Assembly (NCBI GenBank): GCA_913061385.1
Contig: CAJXTM010000345.1
Location: forward strand, 1-5,367
Length of the DNA stretch: 5,367 bases
Direction of reading: 5' to 3'
Source of the DNA: an uncultured Rhodopirellula sp.
GTDB lineage: Bacteria > Planctomycetota > Planctomycetia > Pirellulales > Pirellulaceae
Under the pieces are notes generated by a model. It made no database searches and was not told the DNA's origin. It was given only the letters and a program-made list of their open reading frames with translations. Positions 1-5,320 of this stretch are shown piece after piece; position 1 is the stretch's first letter, and every line of letters starts with the position of its first letter. The translations under genes were made by a program, and so were the position numbers.

Positions 1-39
1 CCTCGGTCTCGTGGGCTCGGAGATGTGTATAAGAGACAG
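1..39 (+). other. Sequencing adapter (Nextera i7 side), not genomic
   Basis: Bases 6-39 match the 34-base Nextera Read 2 transposase adapter, whose last 19 bases (21-39, AGATGTGTATAAGAGACAG) are the Tn5 mosaic end. Bases 1-5 (cctcg) fit the tail of the reverse-complemented i7 index that is read in full at the other end. This is library-preparation sequence left in the assembly. It supplies a false ATG at 25 and five false residues (MYKRQ) to the first reading frame. Confidence 0.98.
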
Positions 40-915
40 AATCAGGTAACACTCGTGCCGACGGGAGCGATCGAAGACAACGAAGCGAAATATATCAAGG
101 ATGGGAAAGCACGCAGTTGGCTGTTGTGCGAATTGCTCCCTCCGGACGGCCACGTTCCGTTTGTCACGCCCTTCAGTAAGGCAGATGATAAAAACTGCTT
201 GGGAGCAGTTGATAAAGAACTTGTGAATGCTTTGTTCGTAGGTGCATCCGAAGCCACAAGGTCGGCTTATTTGAAGGATGGTGAAGTGTCAGAGCCGGAT
301 GACCCGCCATCGACCCGTTGGGTTGAAGTGGAGTTCACGCAGAACCATAAGATTGAGGTTGATAGTCCCGACGAACGAGGTTTAGAGGACGGTGGCTTCT
401 TCGATGGTAATGGTAGAGCTTTAGATGCCTCGTTGCAGCACGGTGGTGATGGTTTTGTCAGTTTCAAAAAGGGCGAGAAACTCTTGCTCAAAAATGAAGG
501 TGCAAAGGATTTGTTAGACTTGGGGGTCGCTAAGGAGTTGGGGAAATTCTTCTTGCGACCGCTCAATGATTACGGATTTGTATTACGTCGCATTCGCCTC
601 AACCTGATGACGCTTGCGGATCGTAAGGTTGAGCTTACCGCTGAAGAAGTAATTCTGAGGGAAGCGATCGCCAAAACTGACAAAATGCTTCTTACCAATC
701 AGGAAATCAAACTCAAGCTTGAACAGGATCTAACGCAGTTCCGCGTCGAGAGCGAGTCGATCCGTGAGTACTCAGAGAAAATCAAAGTGGAAGCCGAGCA
801 GATGGTCGCAGAGCTGAATCGTCTCGAGCAAGAGAATGCTGAACTGGAGCAGCAGATCGAACAGAAGCATCTTAAGATCGAACGACAGATGGATGCTTTG
901 ACAGCGACTCCCTAG
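40..915 (+). CDS. Conserved hypothetical protein with coiled-coil tail, 5' end missing
   Basis: The reading frame is open from the first native base and stops at TAG 913-915, leaving the C-terminal 291 residues. The apparent ATG at 25 lies in the adapter, so the true start is off the contig. Numbering from the native residue at base 40, residues 1-190 look like a mixed alpha/beta region with recognisable strings RWVEVEF (93-99), FFDGNGRA (120-127) and LRPLNDYGFVLRR (172-184). Residues from about 198 to 288 are rich in Glu, Lys, Gln and Leu in heptad spacing, a long coiled coil. There is no signal peptide or membrane segment in the visible part. I do not recognise a named domain. The style resembles planctomycete proteins of unknown function. 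WVEVEF echoes the WVEIEF start of the next gene on the same strand, but the rest does not align by eye. A role in oligomerisation or scaffolding is inferred only from the coiled coil. Confidence 0.8.
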   Translation, partial: NQVTLVPTGAIEDNEAKYIKDGKARSWLLCELLPPDGHVPFVTPFSKADDKNCLGAVDKELVNALFVGASEATRSAYLKDGEVSEPDDPPSTRWVEVEFTQNHKIEVDSPDERGLEDGGFFDGNGRALDASLQHGGDGFVSFKKGEKLLLKNEGAKDLLDLGVAKELGKFFLRPLNDYGFVLRRIRLNLMTLADRKVELTAEEVILREAIAKTDKMLLTNQEIKLKLEQDLTQFRVESESIREYSEKIKVEAEQMVAELNRLEQENAELEQQIEQKHLKIERQMDALTATP

Positions 916-919
916 ACAA

Positions 920-940
920 TCGCTTTGAATCCCGAAGCGA
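920..940 (+). terminator. Possible terminator hairpin after the first gene
   Basis: Six perfect pairs, TCGCTT (920-925) with AAGCGA (935-940), enclose a 9-base loop and begin 5 bases after the stop codon of the upstream gene. The following bases (cgctgttgtttcc) are only mildly T-rich, so a Rho-independent terminator is possible but weak. Chance pairing is not excluded. Confidence 0.3.
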
Positions 941-974
941 CGCTGTTGTTTCCTGCTGTGGACTAATCGCACCT

Positions 975-1034
975 GAAAACGCTGGCTCATTGCGTTTTAA
1001 ATGCGAGTCCGAAAACCTGGCTTCCTGCGTTTTC
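975..1034 (+). repeat. Two tandem near-copies of a 24-base hairpin unit
   Basis: Unit 1 (975-998) and unit 2 (1011-1034) start 36 bases apart. Both read GAAAAC, then (G)CTGGCT, a short variable centre, and TGCGTTTT. By eye they differ by one indel and three substitutions. Unit 1 folds with seven pairs, AAAACGC (976-982) with GCGTTTT (992-998), and a 9-base loop. Unit 2 folds with six pairs, GAAAAC (1011-1016) with GTTTTC (1029-1034). The form resembles small intergenic palindromic (REP-like) units. They could also act as tandem terminators for the upstream gene, since each right arm ends in four T residues. Confidence 0.55.
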
Positions 1035-1267
1035 TACTGGTGCAACTGGACGTGGTGAGTTTGCTTCCTCGACGGTGGAGCATTGATTGGAAACACCGTT
1101 GATTCTCAATGATGTGATTCCGCTTGCTGCCTCTGCTTAAGCGTCGGGTCCCGCTTTCGATTTTGTTCGGTTGAGGATCTCCATCGCGATGACTCCCGGA
1201 TTGCGGTAGACTGCCTACTTGTATCGCGTTTGGGGCAGTTCGCTGTTGTACTATTCGTCGTATCGAA

Positions 1268-1283
1268 AATTGAATCGTCAATT
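1268..1283. promoter_or_regulatory. AT-rich palindrome upstream of the 159-residue gene
   Basis: AATTGA (1268-1273) and TCAATT (1278-1283) form a perfect 6+6 inverted repeat around ATCG, ending 23 bases before the ATG at 1307. The spacing would suit a repressor operator or a small 5' leader hairpin. An overlapping alternative, TTGAAT/ATTCAA at 1270-1286, exists. No regulator can be named from the sequence. Confidence 0.25.
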
Positions 1284-1306
1284 CAAGTTTGTAGCCAGAG
1301 GGCAAA

Positions 1307-1786
1307 ATGTCCGGTCAATGGGTTGAGATAGAGTTTGATTGCCTACCGCTTCGTAGCGTGACGCGACTGGATGTTCCCGTGGACGCTTCACCTGTCTACG
1401 AGCAATTTGTGTTGCGAGTGAAGGAGGCAATGGCAAAGCATGGTTCGCACAACACGTACTATCTTCATCGAGGTCGGTGTACTTACCATCTGACCAACGA
1501 TCCCGGTTGCGGTCGAGTCAGTTTTGGATTTGAGGGAACTGTGATGACTGGTGAGGATGACCGAGAAACCAAGGCTGTTGATGTCAGCGTGAAACTGGAC
1601 GACGAAACATGCGGGTGGCTAAGTGCCCCTGTCGTTGGCTTCCTCTCGGAGAGTGTTCAGCAAGCAGTGCTGGTTGAGTTTAACAGTTATATTGCTGCTG
1701 GAGATTTGGCCCAGACCGAAGCACGCATACAAGCCATTCAGGCGCAGAGCGATTCTGCAGACGGATTTGTTGGCATGTATCTCTAA
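1307..1786 (+). CDS. Conserved planctomycete protein of unknown function, 159 residues
   Basis: This is a complete gene. The ATG at 1307 follows AGAGGG (1297-1302) with four spacer bases, one of the better ribosome binding sites in the window. The protein starts SGQWVEIEFDCLPLRSV (2-18), has KHGSHNTYYLHRGRC (44-58), FGFEGTV (73-79) and ETCGWL (100-105), and ends in a helical segment, VEFNSYIAAGDLAQTEARI (123-141), then GFVGMYL. There is no signal peptide, membrane segment or obvious catalytic motif. I recall close relatives only from Planctomycetota, where the ETCxWL, VEFxxYIAAGDL and GFxGMxL strings are kept, but I know no function for them. It looks cytosolic, with an N-terminal beta-rich part and a C-terminal helical arm. 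It converges with the minus-strand gene ending at 1799, 12 bases away. Confidence 0.88.
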   Translation: MSGQWVEIEFDCLPLRSVTRLDVPVDASPVYEQFVLRVKEAMAKHGSHNTYYLHRGRCTYHLTNDPGCGRVSFGFEGTVMTGEDDRETKAVDVSVKLDDETCGWLSAPVVGFLSESVQQAVLVEFNSYIAAGDLAQTEARIQAIQAQSDSADGFVGMYL

Positions 1787-1798
1787 GAAGGCCTCGCG

Positions 1799-2980
1799 TC
1801 AGCCTGTAGGCGTTCCTGATGCGTGCAGCACAGCTGCATAGCCGAGCACGTCGTTGTGCTTTTGGCAGTATTCTAGGATTGATGCCCAGCCCTGCTCACT
1901 TGTCGGTTCTGGCACGCGAGAAGCAATTTCGATTAGCATCGGGACAATTCTCTGCGGAGGCAGGTCTTTGGGCGCAAGCTCAATGGCAATGTCGATGGCC
2001 TGTTGGTGGCGGCCAATACGATCAAGCAAATCAACATAAGTTTCCACTGCGGCTGTCCCGTGTTCTACGGTGTCGACAGCTCGAGCCTTTCGCTCGAATA
2101 CCTTCAGCCCGGCATCGACATTGTCACCGAGTAGGACTGAGTAAAAGGCTGTATAAGCGGGATAGAAATCAACAAAGGGCTCATCACCTGGGTACTGGAA
2201 TTGATGGTGCAATCGGCGACCGTATTGTGTCAGGTCCCACGCTTTCCGTAGACTCTCTTCATCTTCCAGAACAGTCGCAATCCTAACGGTTGATGAGAGG
2301 TGGGTGGTATCAAGATGATAACCACCATCGGAGAGTATCCATCGGCGTTTCTCAATCATTTCCGCAAGCGTCTCTTCGTCTCCTGCGGGAGCCTCTCGTC
2401 GCGCGATATCACCGCGTACGAGTTCGCACAGTTCGCTATGAAGATGATTCAGCAGGCAGCGTGCCGCAGCTTGCTGGTCGGCTTTCCCCCGATTGGCTAA
2501 CGCCTGCTCATAAAGCGTGATGCTGTTGCAGGTGCCCTGCTGATCCAGAACAGCCTGGTAACCACGAGCGACATCAATCCCTTCATGTAGCAAGACTTGG
2601 ATCATGTCCTCGTAGTTTTCTTCTGTGATTTCGATTTTCGAGATCAGTTCTTTGGCCAGTGGTGTGTCACCTGTGGGGCGGAGGTACATCCACCCTTCTC
2701 CGATCCTGCCATCTTCGATAAGCATTGTGCCAGCCTCTCGGCAGGCATCCAGCAAACCTACTTCAAGTTGCCGTTCAACATCTTCGGGCCGCGATGGTTC
2801 GTTTTCATTTGATACCAGCGGCAGACCTAGTTTCTCTCGAATCTGCATTTTCAGGGCCTCGAACAACTCCATCGGGCTGCGGGCCTCGCGGAAATGGCTC
2901 GCCATTTCGTCCAGCATTTCGGTTGGCGCTTCGCGGTGGTTATTAAGTCGAGCGAAGATATTGAGATTTTCGGTGGTCAT
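1799..2980 (-). CDS. Helical, TPR-like conserved protein, 393 residues
   Basis: This is a complete gene from ATG (2978-2980) to TGA (1799-1801). The bases just upstream (ccttattc on the coding strand) show no Shine-Dalgarno sequence. The protein is soluble and almost entirely alpha-helical. Notable strings are LLDACREAGTMLIEDGRIGE (76-95) followed by GWMYLRPTGD (96-105), LLHEGIDVARGYQAVL (130-145), GTCNSITLYEQAL (149-161), a His-rich piece GGYHLDTTHLSS (219-230), LHHQFQYPGDEPFVDFYPAY (257-276), and a TPR-like helix pair near 318-340 (LLDRIGRHQQAIDIAIEL). I recall planctomycete proteins with the GWMYLRPxGD and GTCNSITxxE strings, all of unknown function. TPR-type solenoids usually bind partner proteins, so a scaffold role is a fair inference. 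It lies downstream of the WXG100-like cluster on the same strand, but a 159-bp gap may carry its own promoter. Confidence 0.88.
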   Translation of the reverse strand: MTTENLNIFARLNNHREAPTEMLDEMASHFREARSPMELFEALKMQIREKLGLPLVSNENEPSRPEDVERQLEVGLLDACREAGTMLIEDGRIGEGWMYLRPTGDTPLAKELISKIEITEENYEDMIQVLLHEGIDVARGYQAVLDQQGTCNSITLYEQALANRGKADQQAAARCLLNHLHSELCELVRGDIARREAPAGDEETLAEMIEKRRWILSDGGYHLDTTHLSSTVRIATVLEDEESLRKAWDLTQYGRRLHHQFQYPGDEPFVDFYPAYTAFYSVLLGDNVDAGLKVFERKARAVDTVEHGTAAVETYVDLLDRIGRHQQAIDIAIELAPKDLPPQRIVPMLIEIASRVPEPTSEQGWASILEYCQKHNDVLGYAAVLHASGTPTG

Positions 2981-2995
2981 GAATAAGGATTCATA

Positions 2996-3094
2996 ATGGG
3001 TTGCGGTACTGGATGTTCACGCGGACAAGGTGAAAATCCGCTGGTGAGCAGGAATCGCGTTCCCCAAGGATCTGTATTGGGTCCCCGATTCTGA
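2996..3094 (+). CDS. Candidate 32-residue micro-ORF, Cys/Gly-rich start
   Basis: An ATG at 2996 is preceded by AAGGA (2985-2989) with a 6-base spacer, the best ribosome binding site I see in this window. The frame runs 32 codons to TGA at 3092-3094. The product begins MGCGTGCSRG and ends VLGPRF. The two cysteines sit in a CGTGC arrangement that could bind metal or be modified. It would be transcribed divergently from the gene starting at 2980, with only 15 bases between the two starts, so its promoter would have to lie inside that gene. This argues against it. The site may be a chance combination. Confidence 0.25.
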   Translation: MGCGTGCSRGQGENPLVSRNRVPQGSVLGPRF

Positions 3095-3139
3095 TCCATT
3101 TTGAGACCGCTGAACAGCGTATTAAAACCCAAATCTTCG

Positions 3140-3631
3140 TCAGGGGGCTCGCTTTCCCTGCTCGGCGTACTTCTCAAGTTCGGTGATCAGTTTCCGTAGC
3201 TCGTTTGCTGCTGCTGGAAGCAGCAGTTCACAGTGTTCCGCGACATCCGCAAGCGGTCCCAGGAGCTGATCACATTGGTGTGAGATTTCGATGGACCACG
3301 CTTTTGCCTGTTTCTGCTTCAACTGGCAATCTCGCAGTCTTCCTTCCATTTTTTGTACGCGTCGTGATGCTTCGGTCGCAGGCGGGCGATCACCCGGACG
3401 AGCAGCGGCCCGTTTTTGAGCTAGGTTGTCTTTGGCTTCGTTTAATTCACGTTCTGCGATGTGTGTTTGTTGTTTCCAGTAACGTGGACGGTCCTCCGAG
3501 AAATGGGCATCTGCACGTTGAACCAACATGCGTATTTCCTGTACCGACTTTTCCCAGTCGCTGGATAGACGTGTCAGCCCCGCGTGGAACGATTCCAATG
3601 ACTCGATACTTCTGACGTTGCTATGTGCCAC
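3140..3631 (-). CDS. Helical coiled-coil protein next to the WXG100-like gene, 163 residues
   Basis: GTG at 3629-3631 is the preferred start. It lies 5 bases after the TGA of the WXG100-like gene and gives the N-terminus (M)AHSNVRSIESLESF, which fits planctomycete relatives as I recall them. A TTG at 3638-3640, overlapping that stop codon as TTGA, would add three residues. Either way, translational coupling is likely. From the GTG, residues 8-45 form a first helix with DW at 25-26, then DRPRYWKQQ (47-55) opens a long charged coiled coil (52-75). A RPGDRPPATEA linker (78-88) leads to a second charged helix (90-118) and a final helical bundle with ELLLPAAANEL (135-145). There is no signal peptide or membrane span. 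I do not know its function. Adjacency and the all-helical make-up suggest a partner or chaperone of the WXG100-like protein, by inference. Confidence 0.85.
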   Translation of the reverse strand: MAHSNVRSIESLESFHAGLTRLSSDWEKSVQEIRMLVQRADAHFSEDRPRYWKQQTHIAERELNEAKDNLAQKRAAARPGDRPPATEASRRVQKMEGRLRDCQLKQKQAKAWSIEISHQCDQLLGPLADVAEHCELLLPAAANELRKLITELEKYAEQGKRAP

Positions 3632-3636
3632 TGATC

Positions 3637-3906
3637 TCAACGCCCCAGATACGCGTCGATTTGCTCTGCTTTGCGAAGCAGGTAGGGCACATGTTCTTCA
3701 CTGGCCTTGATCAAGCGACTCATTTGCTGCATCTGAGAATTAAACTCATCAGCGAATTTACGTTGCTGTTCGTCTCGCCATGTCTGTTCGAGCTGATTCA
3801 TGTGTCCCGACAGATTGCCCGACAGGTTTTTGATTTCTTCAGAGAAGCGATGCAGGTGGGCAGCGAACTGTCGAAGCTGTTCTGGGTCGGCGATGGCTTG
3901 ATTCAT
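3637..3906 (-). CDS. WXG100-like (ESAT-6 type) small helical protein
   Basis: This is a complete 89-residue gene from ATG (3904-3906) to TGA (3637-3639), with a weak GAGAAG ribosome site 6 bases upstream. The size and pattern fit the WXG100 fold, a helical hairpin with the turn motif near the middle. Helix 1 carries L11, F14, L18, F21, I25, L28 and L32. The turn has W43-R44-D45, and helix 2 has F51, F55, M59, M62 and L65, ending in PYLLRKAEQIDAYLGR. The canonical W-x-G is replaced by W-x-D, which I recall as usual in planctomycete members. WXG100 proteins are exported by, or help assemble, type VII (ESX) secretion systems as dimers. The usual C-terminal YxxxD/E signal is not present in exact form. 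No secretion ATPase is visible nearby, so export is inferred from the fold alone. Confidence 0.85.
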   Translation of the reverse strand: MNQAIADPEQLRQFAAHLHRFSEEIKNLSGNLSGHMNQLEQTWRDEQQRKFADEFNSQMQQMSRLIKASEEHVPYLLRKAEQIDAYLGR

Positions 3907-3947
3907 GGCGAGCTTCTCAGGCGTGTAAGGTGCGAACGGTCGTTGAA

Positions 3948-4826
3948 CTACTTGCTTGACGCAATATGCTGCGCCAGTTCCTGTTCAGCTAGAGCAAGAT
4001 GATTTCGGTACTTCGTTAGGGTGAGAGACACGCCGACTTTTTCGGCTGTTTCACACAGAAGTTTAAGAGCGATGATTCGGGTTCTAAGTGGTGCGACAAC
4101 AGACCTTCGCAAGGCGACTGCTCGTAGAGCAACCATCGCCTGCAAGTCATTGCCCGATGCAAGCAGGCAACGTCCCTTGATCAGGTATGCCAAGGGCGAA
4201 AGTTCATCGCGATCCAGAATCGCGTCCAGTTTTGAAATCGCATCTTCATACATTTCTGCATCATACATCGCTTCAGCCAACGCGATGTGCAAGTGATGTA
4301 AGGTTGGATCACGAGTAAGCCTAGCCATGCAGACTTCCATGCGACGGCGTGCCCAGTCGTTTTGGCTGCGTTTCAGTTCCCGCTCTGTTTCGAGCGTGTC
4401 CAGTCTCGCCGCGAGATCGCTGACTTCACGATACTGTTGCAGGGAGCGGGCGAGCACTGCTTCTTCGTATTCCCAGAGCAATTCCTGTTCGTTAGGAAAA
4501 ATTTGCCGGGCTTGTTCAAAGATTCGCTTCGCTTCGAGTGGTCGGTCATCTGCACGATAGATGCGACCAAGTTCCATGAATCCATCAAGGTCCGTTGGAC
4601 TCTTTTTTAGGTGATGCTCGAGTTTCTGCCGGCGTTCAAGACGGAGCTTGGGATGCGCATTCTCGACGGGGTTGCTGGAAGCTCTCGCTTCCCGCGTCGG
4701 AGCTTCGCTGATAAGGACATCGCTGAGTTCCTCGAATCGAACCTGCCGCCACCGCCCACCCTCGCCGCGTCCGGCTTGGGAGGGAGTGATGGCAGGTTGT
4801 GAGGTCCCTTCGGTGGCAGGAGACAT
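3948..4826 (-). CDS. Tetratricopeptide repeat (TPR) protein, 292 residues
   Basis: This is a complete gene from ATG (4824-4826), the first start after an in-frame stop, to TGA at 3948-3950. Residues 1-60 are low in structure, and residues about 10-30 (including ITPSQAGRGEGG) fall on a DNA palindrome. TPR-type helix pairs are visible at about 79-112 (DLDGFMELGRIYRADDRPLE and on), 173-206 (HLHIALAEAMYDAEMYEDAI) and 207-240 (PLAYLIKGRCLLASGNDLQA), with a charged helix at 130-168 between them (SLQQYREVSDLAARLDTLET and on). No signal peptide or membrane span is seen. TPR domains bind other proteins, and I recall planctomycete relatives with the same SPTDL and LGRIYRA strings. It precedes the WXG100-like gene by 41 bases on the same strand and is probably the first gene of that operon. 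Its precise partner is unknown. Confidence 0.9.
   Translation of the reverse strand: MSPATEGTSQPAITPSQAGRGEGGRWRQVRFEELSDVLISEAPTREARASSNPVENAHPKLRLERRQKLEHHLKKSPTDLDGFMELGRIYRADDRPLEAKRIFEQARQIFPNEQELLWEYEEAVLARSLQQYREVSDLAARLDTLETERELKRSQNDWARRRMEVCMARLTRDPTLHHLHIALAEAMYDAEMYEDAISKLDAILDRDELSPLAYLIKGRCLLASGNDLQAMVALRAVALRRSVVAPLRTRIIALKLLCETAEKVGVSLTLTKYRNHLALAEQELAQHIASSK
4740..4798. repeat. Imperfect palindrome inside the 5' end of the TPR gene
   Basis: AACCTGCC (4740-4747) pairs perfectly with GGCAGGTT (4791-4798), and the GC-rich interior (CCCACCCTC near 4755-4763 against GGGAGGGAG at 4778-4786) is partly complementary. The 59-bp unit encodes about residues 10-30 of the TPR protein, a Gly/Arg/Gln-rich stretch unlike the rest. 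It looks like a REP- or MITE-like palindrome that became part of the reading frame, but it may be simple GC-rich chance pairing. Confidence 0.4.
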
Positions 4827-4889
4827 GATTGGTCAACACCTAGTTCGAGAGGATTGAAAGATGAGTGTTGGGCTTCCTGCCCTTGCTCT

Positions 4890-4918
4890 ATTGTGAACCA
4901 CTCTCGCTTTGACCGCAA
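4890..4918 (-). promoter_or_regulatory. Weak candidate promoter for the TPR-WXG operon
   Basis: On the minus strand TTGCGG (4918-4913) is followed after 17 bases by CACAAT (4895-4890). They match the sigma-70 boxes at 3 and 4 of 6 positions. The spacing is right, and the site sits in the 132-bp gap before the TPR gene, about 64 bases from its ATG. Planctomycete promoters often deviate from the E. coli consensus, so this is only a pointer. Confidence 0.2.
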
Positions 4919-4941
4919 ACTTGCCTTGGGGCTCTTGCGCA

Positions 4942-4957
4942 AAGCCGGGCTTTTTTT
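4942..4957 (+). terminator. Possible intrinsic terminator near the dehydrogenase stop
   Basis: AAAGC, CGG, GCTTT (4941-4953) makes a five-pair hairpin followed on the plus strand by further T residues to 4957. The T tract faces plus-strand transcription, for which no gene is visible here. Read on the minus strand, after the dehydrogenase stop at 4959, the hairpin is preceded by an A tract and followed by only three T residues within the stem. It could act in both directions, but the stem is short. Confidence 0.3.
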
Positions 4958-4958
4958 G

Positions 4959-5320
4959 TCAGGCGACCGAAAGATAGAGTGCTTTCACGCGATTGGCGTC
5001 GAGAGGAATCGGGTTGAATGTACCGGTCCATTGCTTCAACGCGTCTTCCGTAAATTGATCAATCCCCGCCGAAGGAACGGATAATTCTGCCAAAGAGGTG
5101 GCTAGATTTGCTTCTTTGAGCCACTGCGTGAGCATTTCTGCAAGACGATGTGGGGCATCTTGGGTCTGCACGCTGGGGTCGACTTCCCGAACCAGTTCGG
5201 CATACCAAGACGCATGTTCTTCACCGTTCATGCGGACAACCGCAGGTAACATCAAGCCTACTGCCTGCCCATGAGTGATGCCGTGGTGAGCGGTTAGGGG
5301 ATTGGCTGTGGCATGTGCAG
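4959..5320 (-). CDS. Iron-containing alcohol dehydrogenase, C-terminal part, cut at contig edge
   Basis: The frame is open from the last native base (5320) to TGA at 4959-4961 and gives the final 119 residues. The family (group III, Fe-dependent) usually has about 380-400, so roughly two thirds is off the contig. A TTG at 5255 is not a real start, because the frame continues upstream with clear family sequence. The first native residues, AHATANPLTAHHGITHGQAVG, hold the metal-site signature. His at residue 2 and His at residue 16 are 14 apart, as in the FucO-type His pair that binds iron, and the HGxAVGLMLP string follows. The enzyme would use NAD(P)H to interconvert an alcohol and an aldehyde or ketone in the cytosol. 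The substrate cannot be told. It lies 132 bases upstream of the TPR gene on the same strand and is probably a metabolic neighbour with its own transcript. Confidence 0.93.

Larger units (their letters stand above)
916..1306. other. 391-bp non-coding stretch with hairpins
   Basis: I see no convincing gene here on either strand. An open minus-strand frame across 997-1305 has no start signal and no protein-like pattern. The stretch holds a stem-loop at 920-940, two near-identical hairpin units at 975-1034, and an AT-rich palindrome at 1268-1283 just before the next gene. Bases 1041-1240 show nothing recognisable. A loose promoter candidate is TTGTAC at 1246-1251, 18 bases before TTGAAT at 1270-1275, which is too poor a match to list separately. 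Confidence 0.6.

Noticed and set aside
25..39. ATG start of the first reading frame
   Set aside because: It lies wholly in the adapter. The native frame is open to the contig edge, so the gene is a 5'-truncated fragment.
3056..3088. Plus-strand translation containing VPQGSVLGP, identical to a motif of non-LTR retrotransposon reverse transcriptases
   Set aside because: The match is nine residues only, with a stop right after it, no other RT motif nearby, and a bacterial context. Treated as coincidence, though a translated search of 2981-3139 would settle it.
3115..3126. Short palindrome-like CGCTGAACAGCG between the 163- and 393-residue genes
   Set aside because: The loop is too small or the stem only four pairs, with no T tract in the direction of transcription. 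Not enough for a terminator call.
3208..3226. Eight-pair hairpin CTGCTGCT-GGA-AGCAGCAG
   Set aside because: It lies inside coding sequence for the ELLLPAAANEL helix and comes from repeated Ala/Leu codons. No terminator-like T run follows.
3205..3615. 136-residue plus-strand frame opposite the helical 163-residue gene
   Set aside because: Antisense shadow. The minus-strand frame has coherent helical composition and tight operon spacing.
4607..4942. 111-residue minus-strand frame overlapping the TPR gene start
   Set aside because: It is out of frame with a gene that has clear TPR helices, and its Pro/Arg/Ser-rich translation is typical of a shadow frame.
5253..5255. TTG as the start of a separate 98-residue gene
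   Set aside because: The frame continues upstream through the iron-binding His motif of the Fe-alcohol dehydrogenase family, so it is internal.
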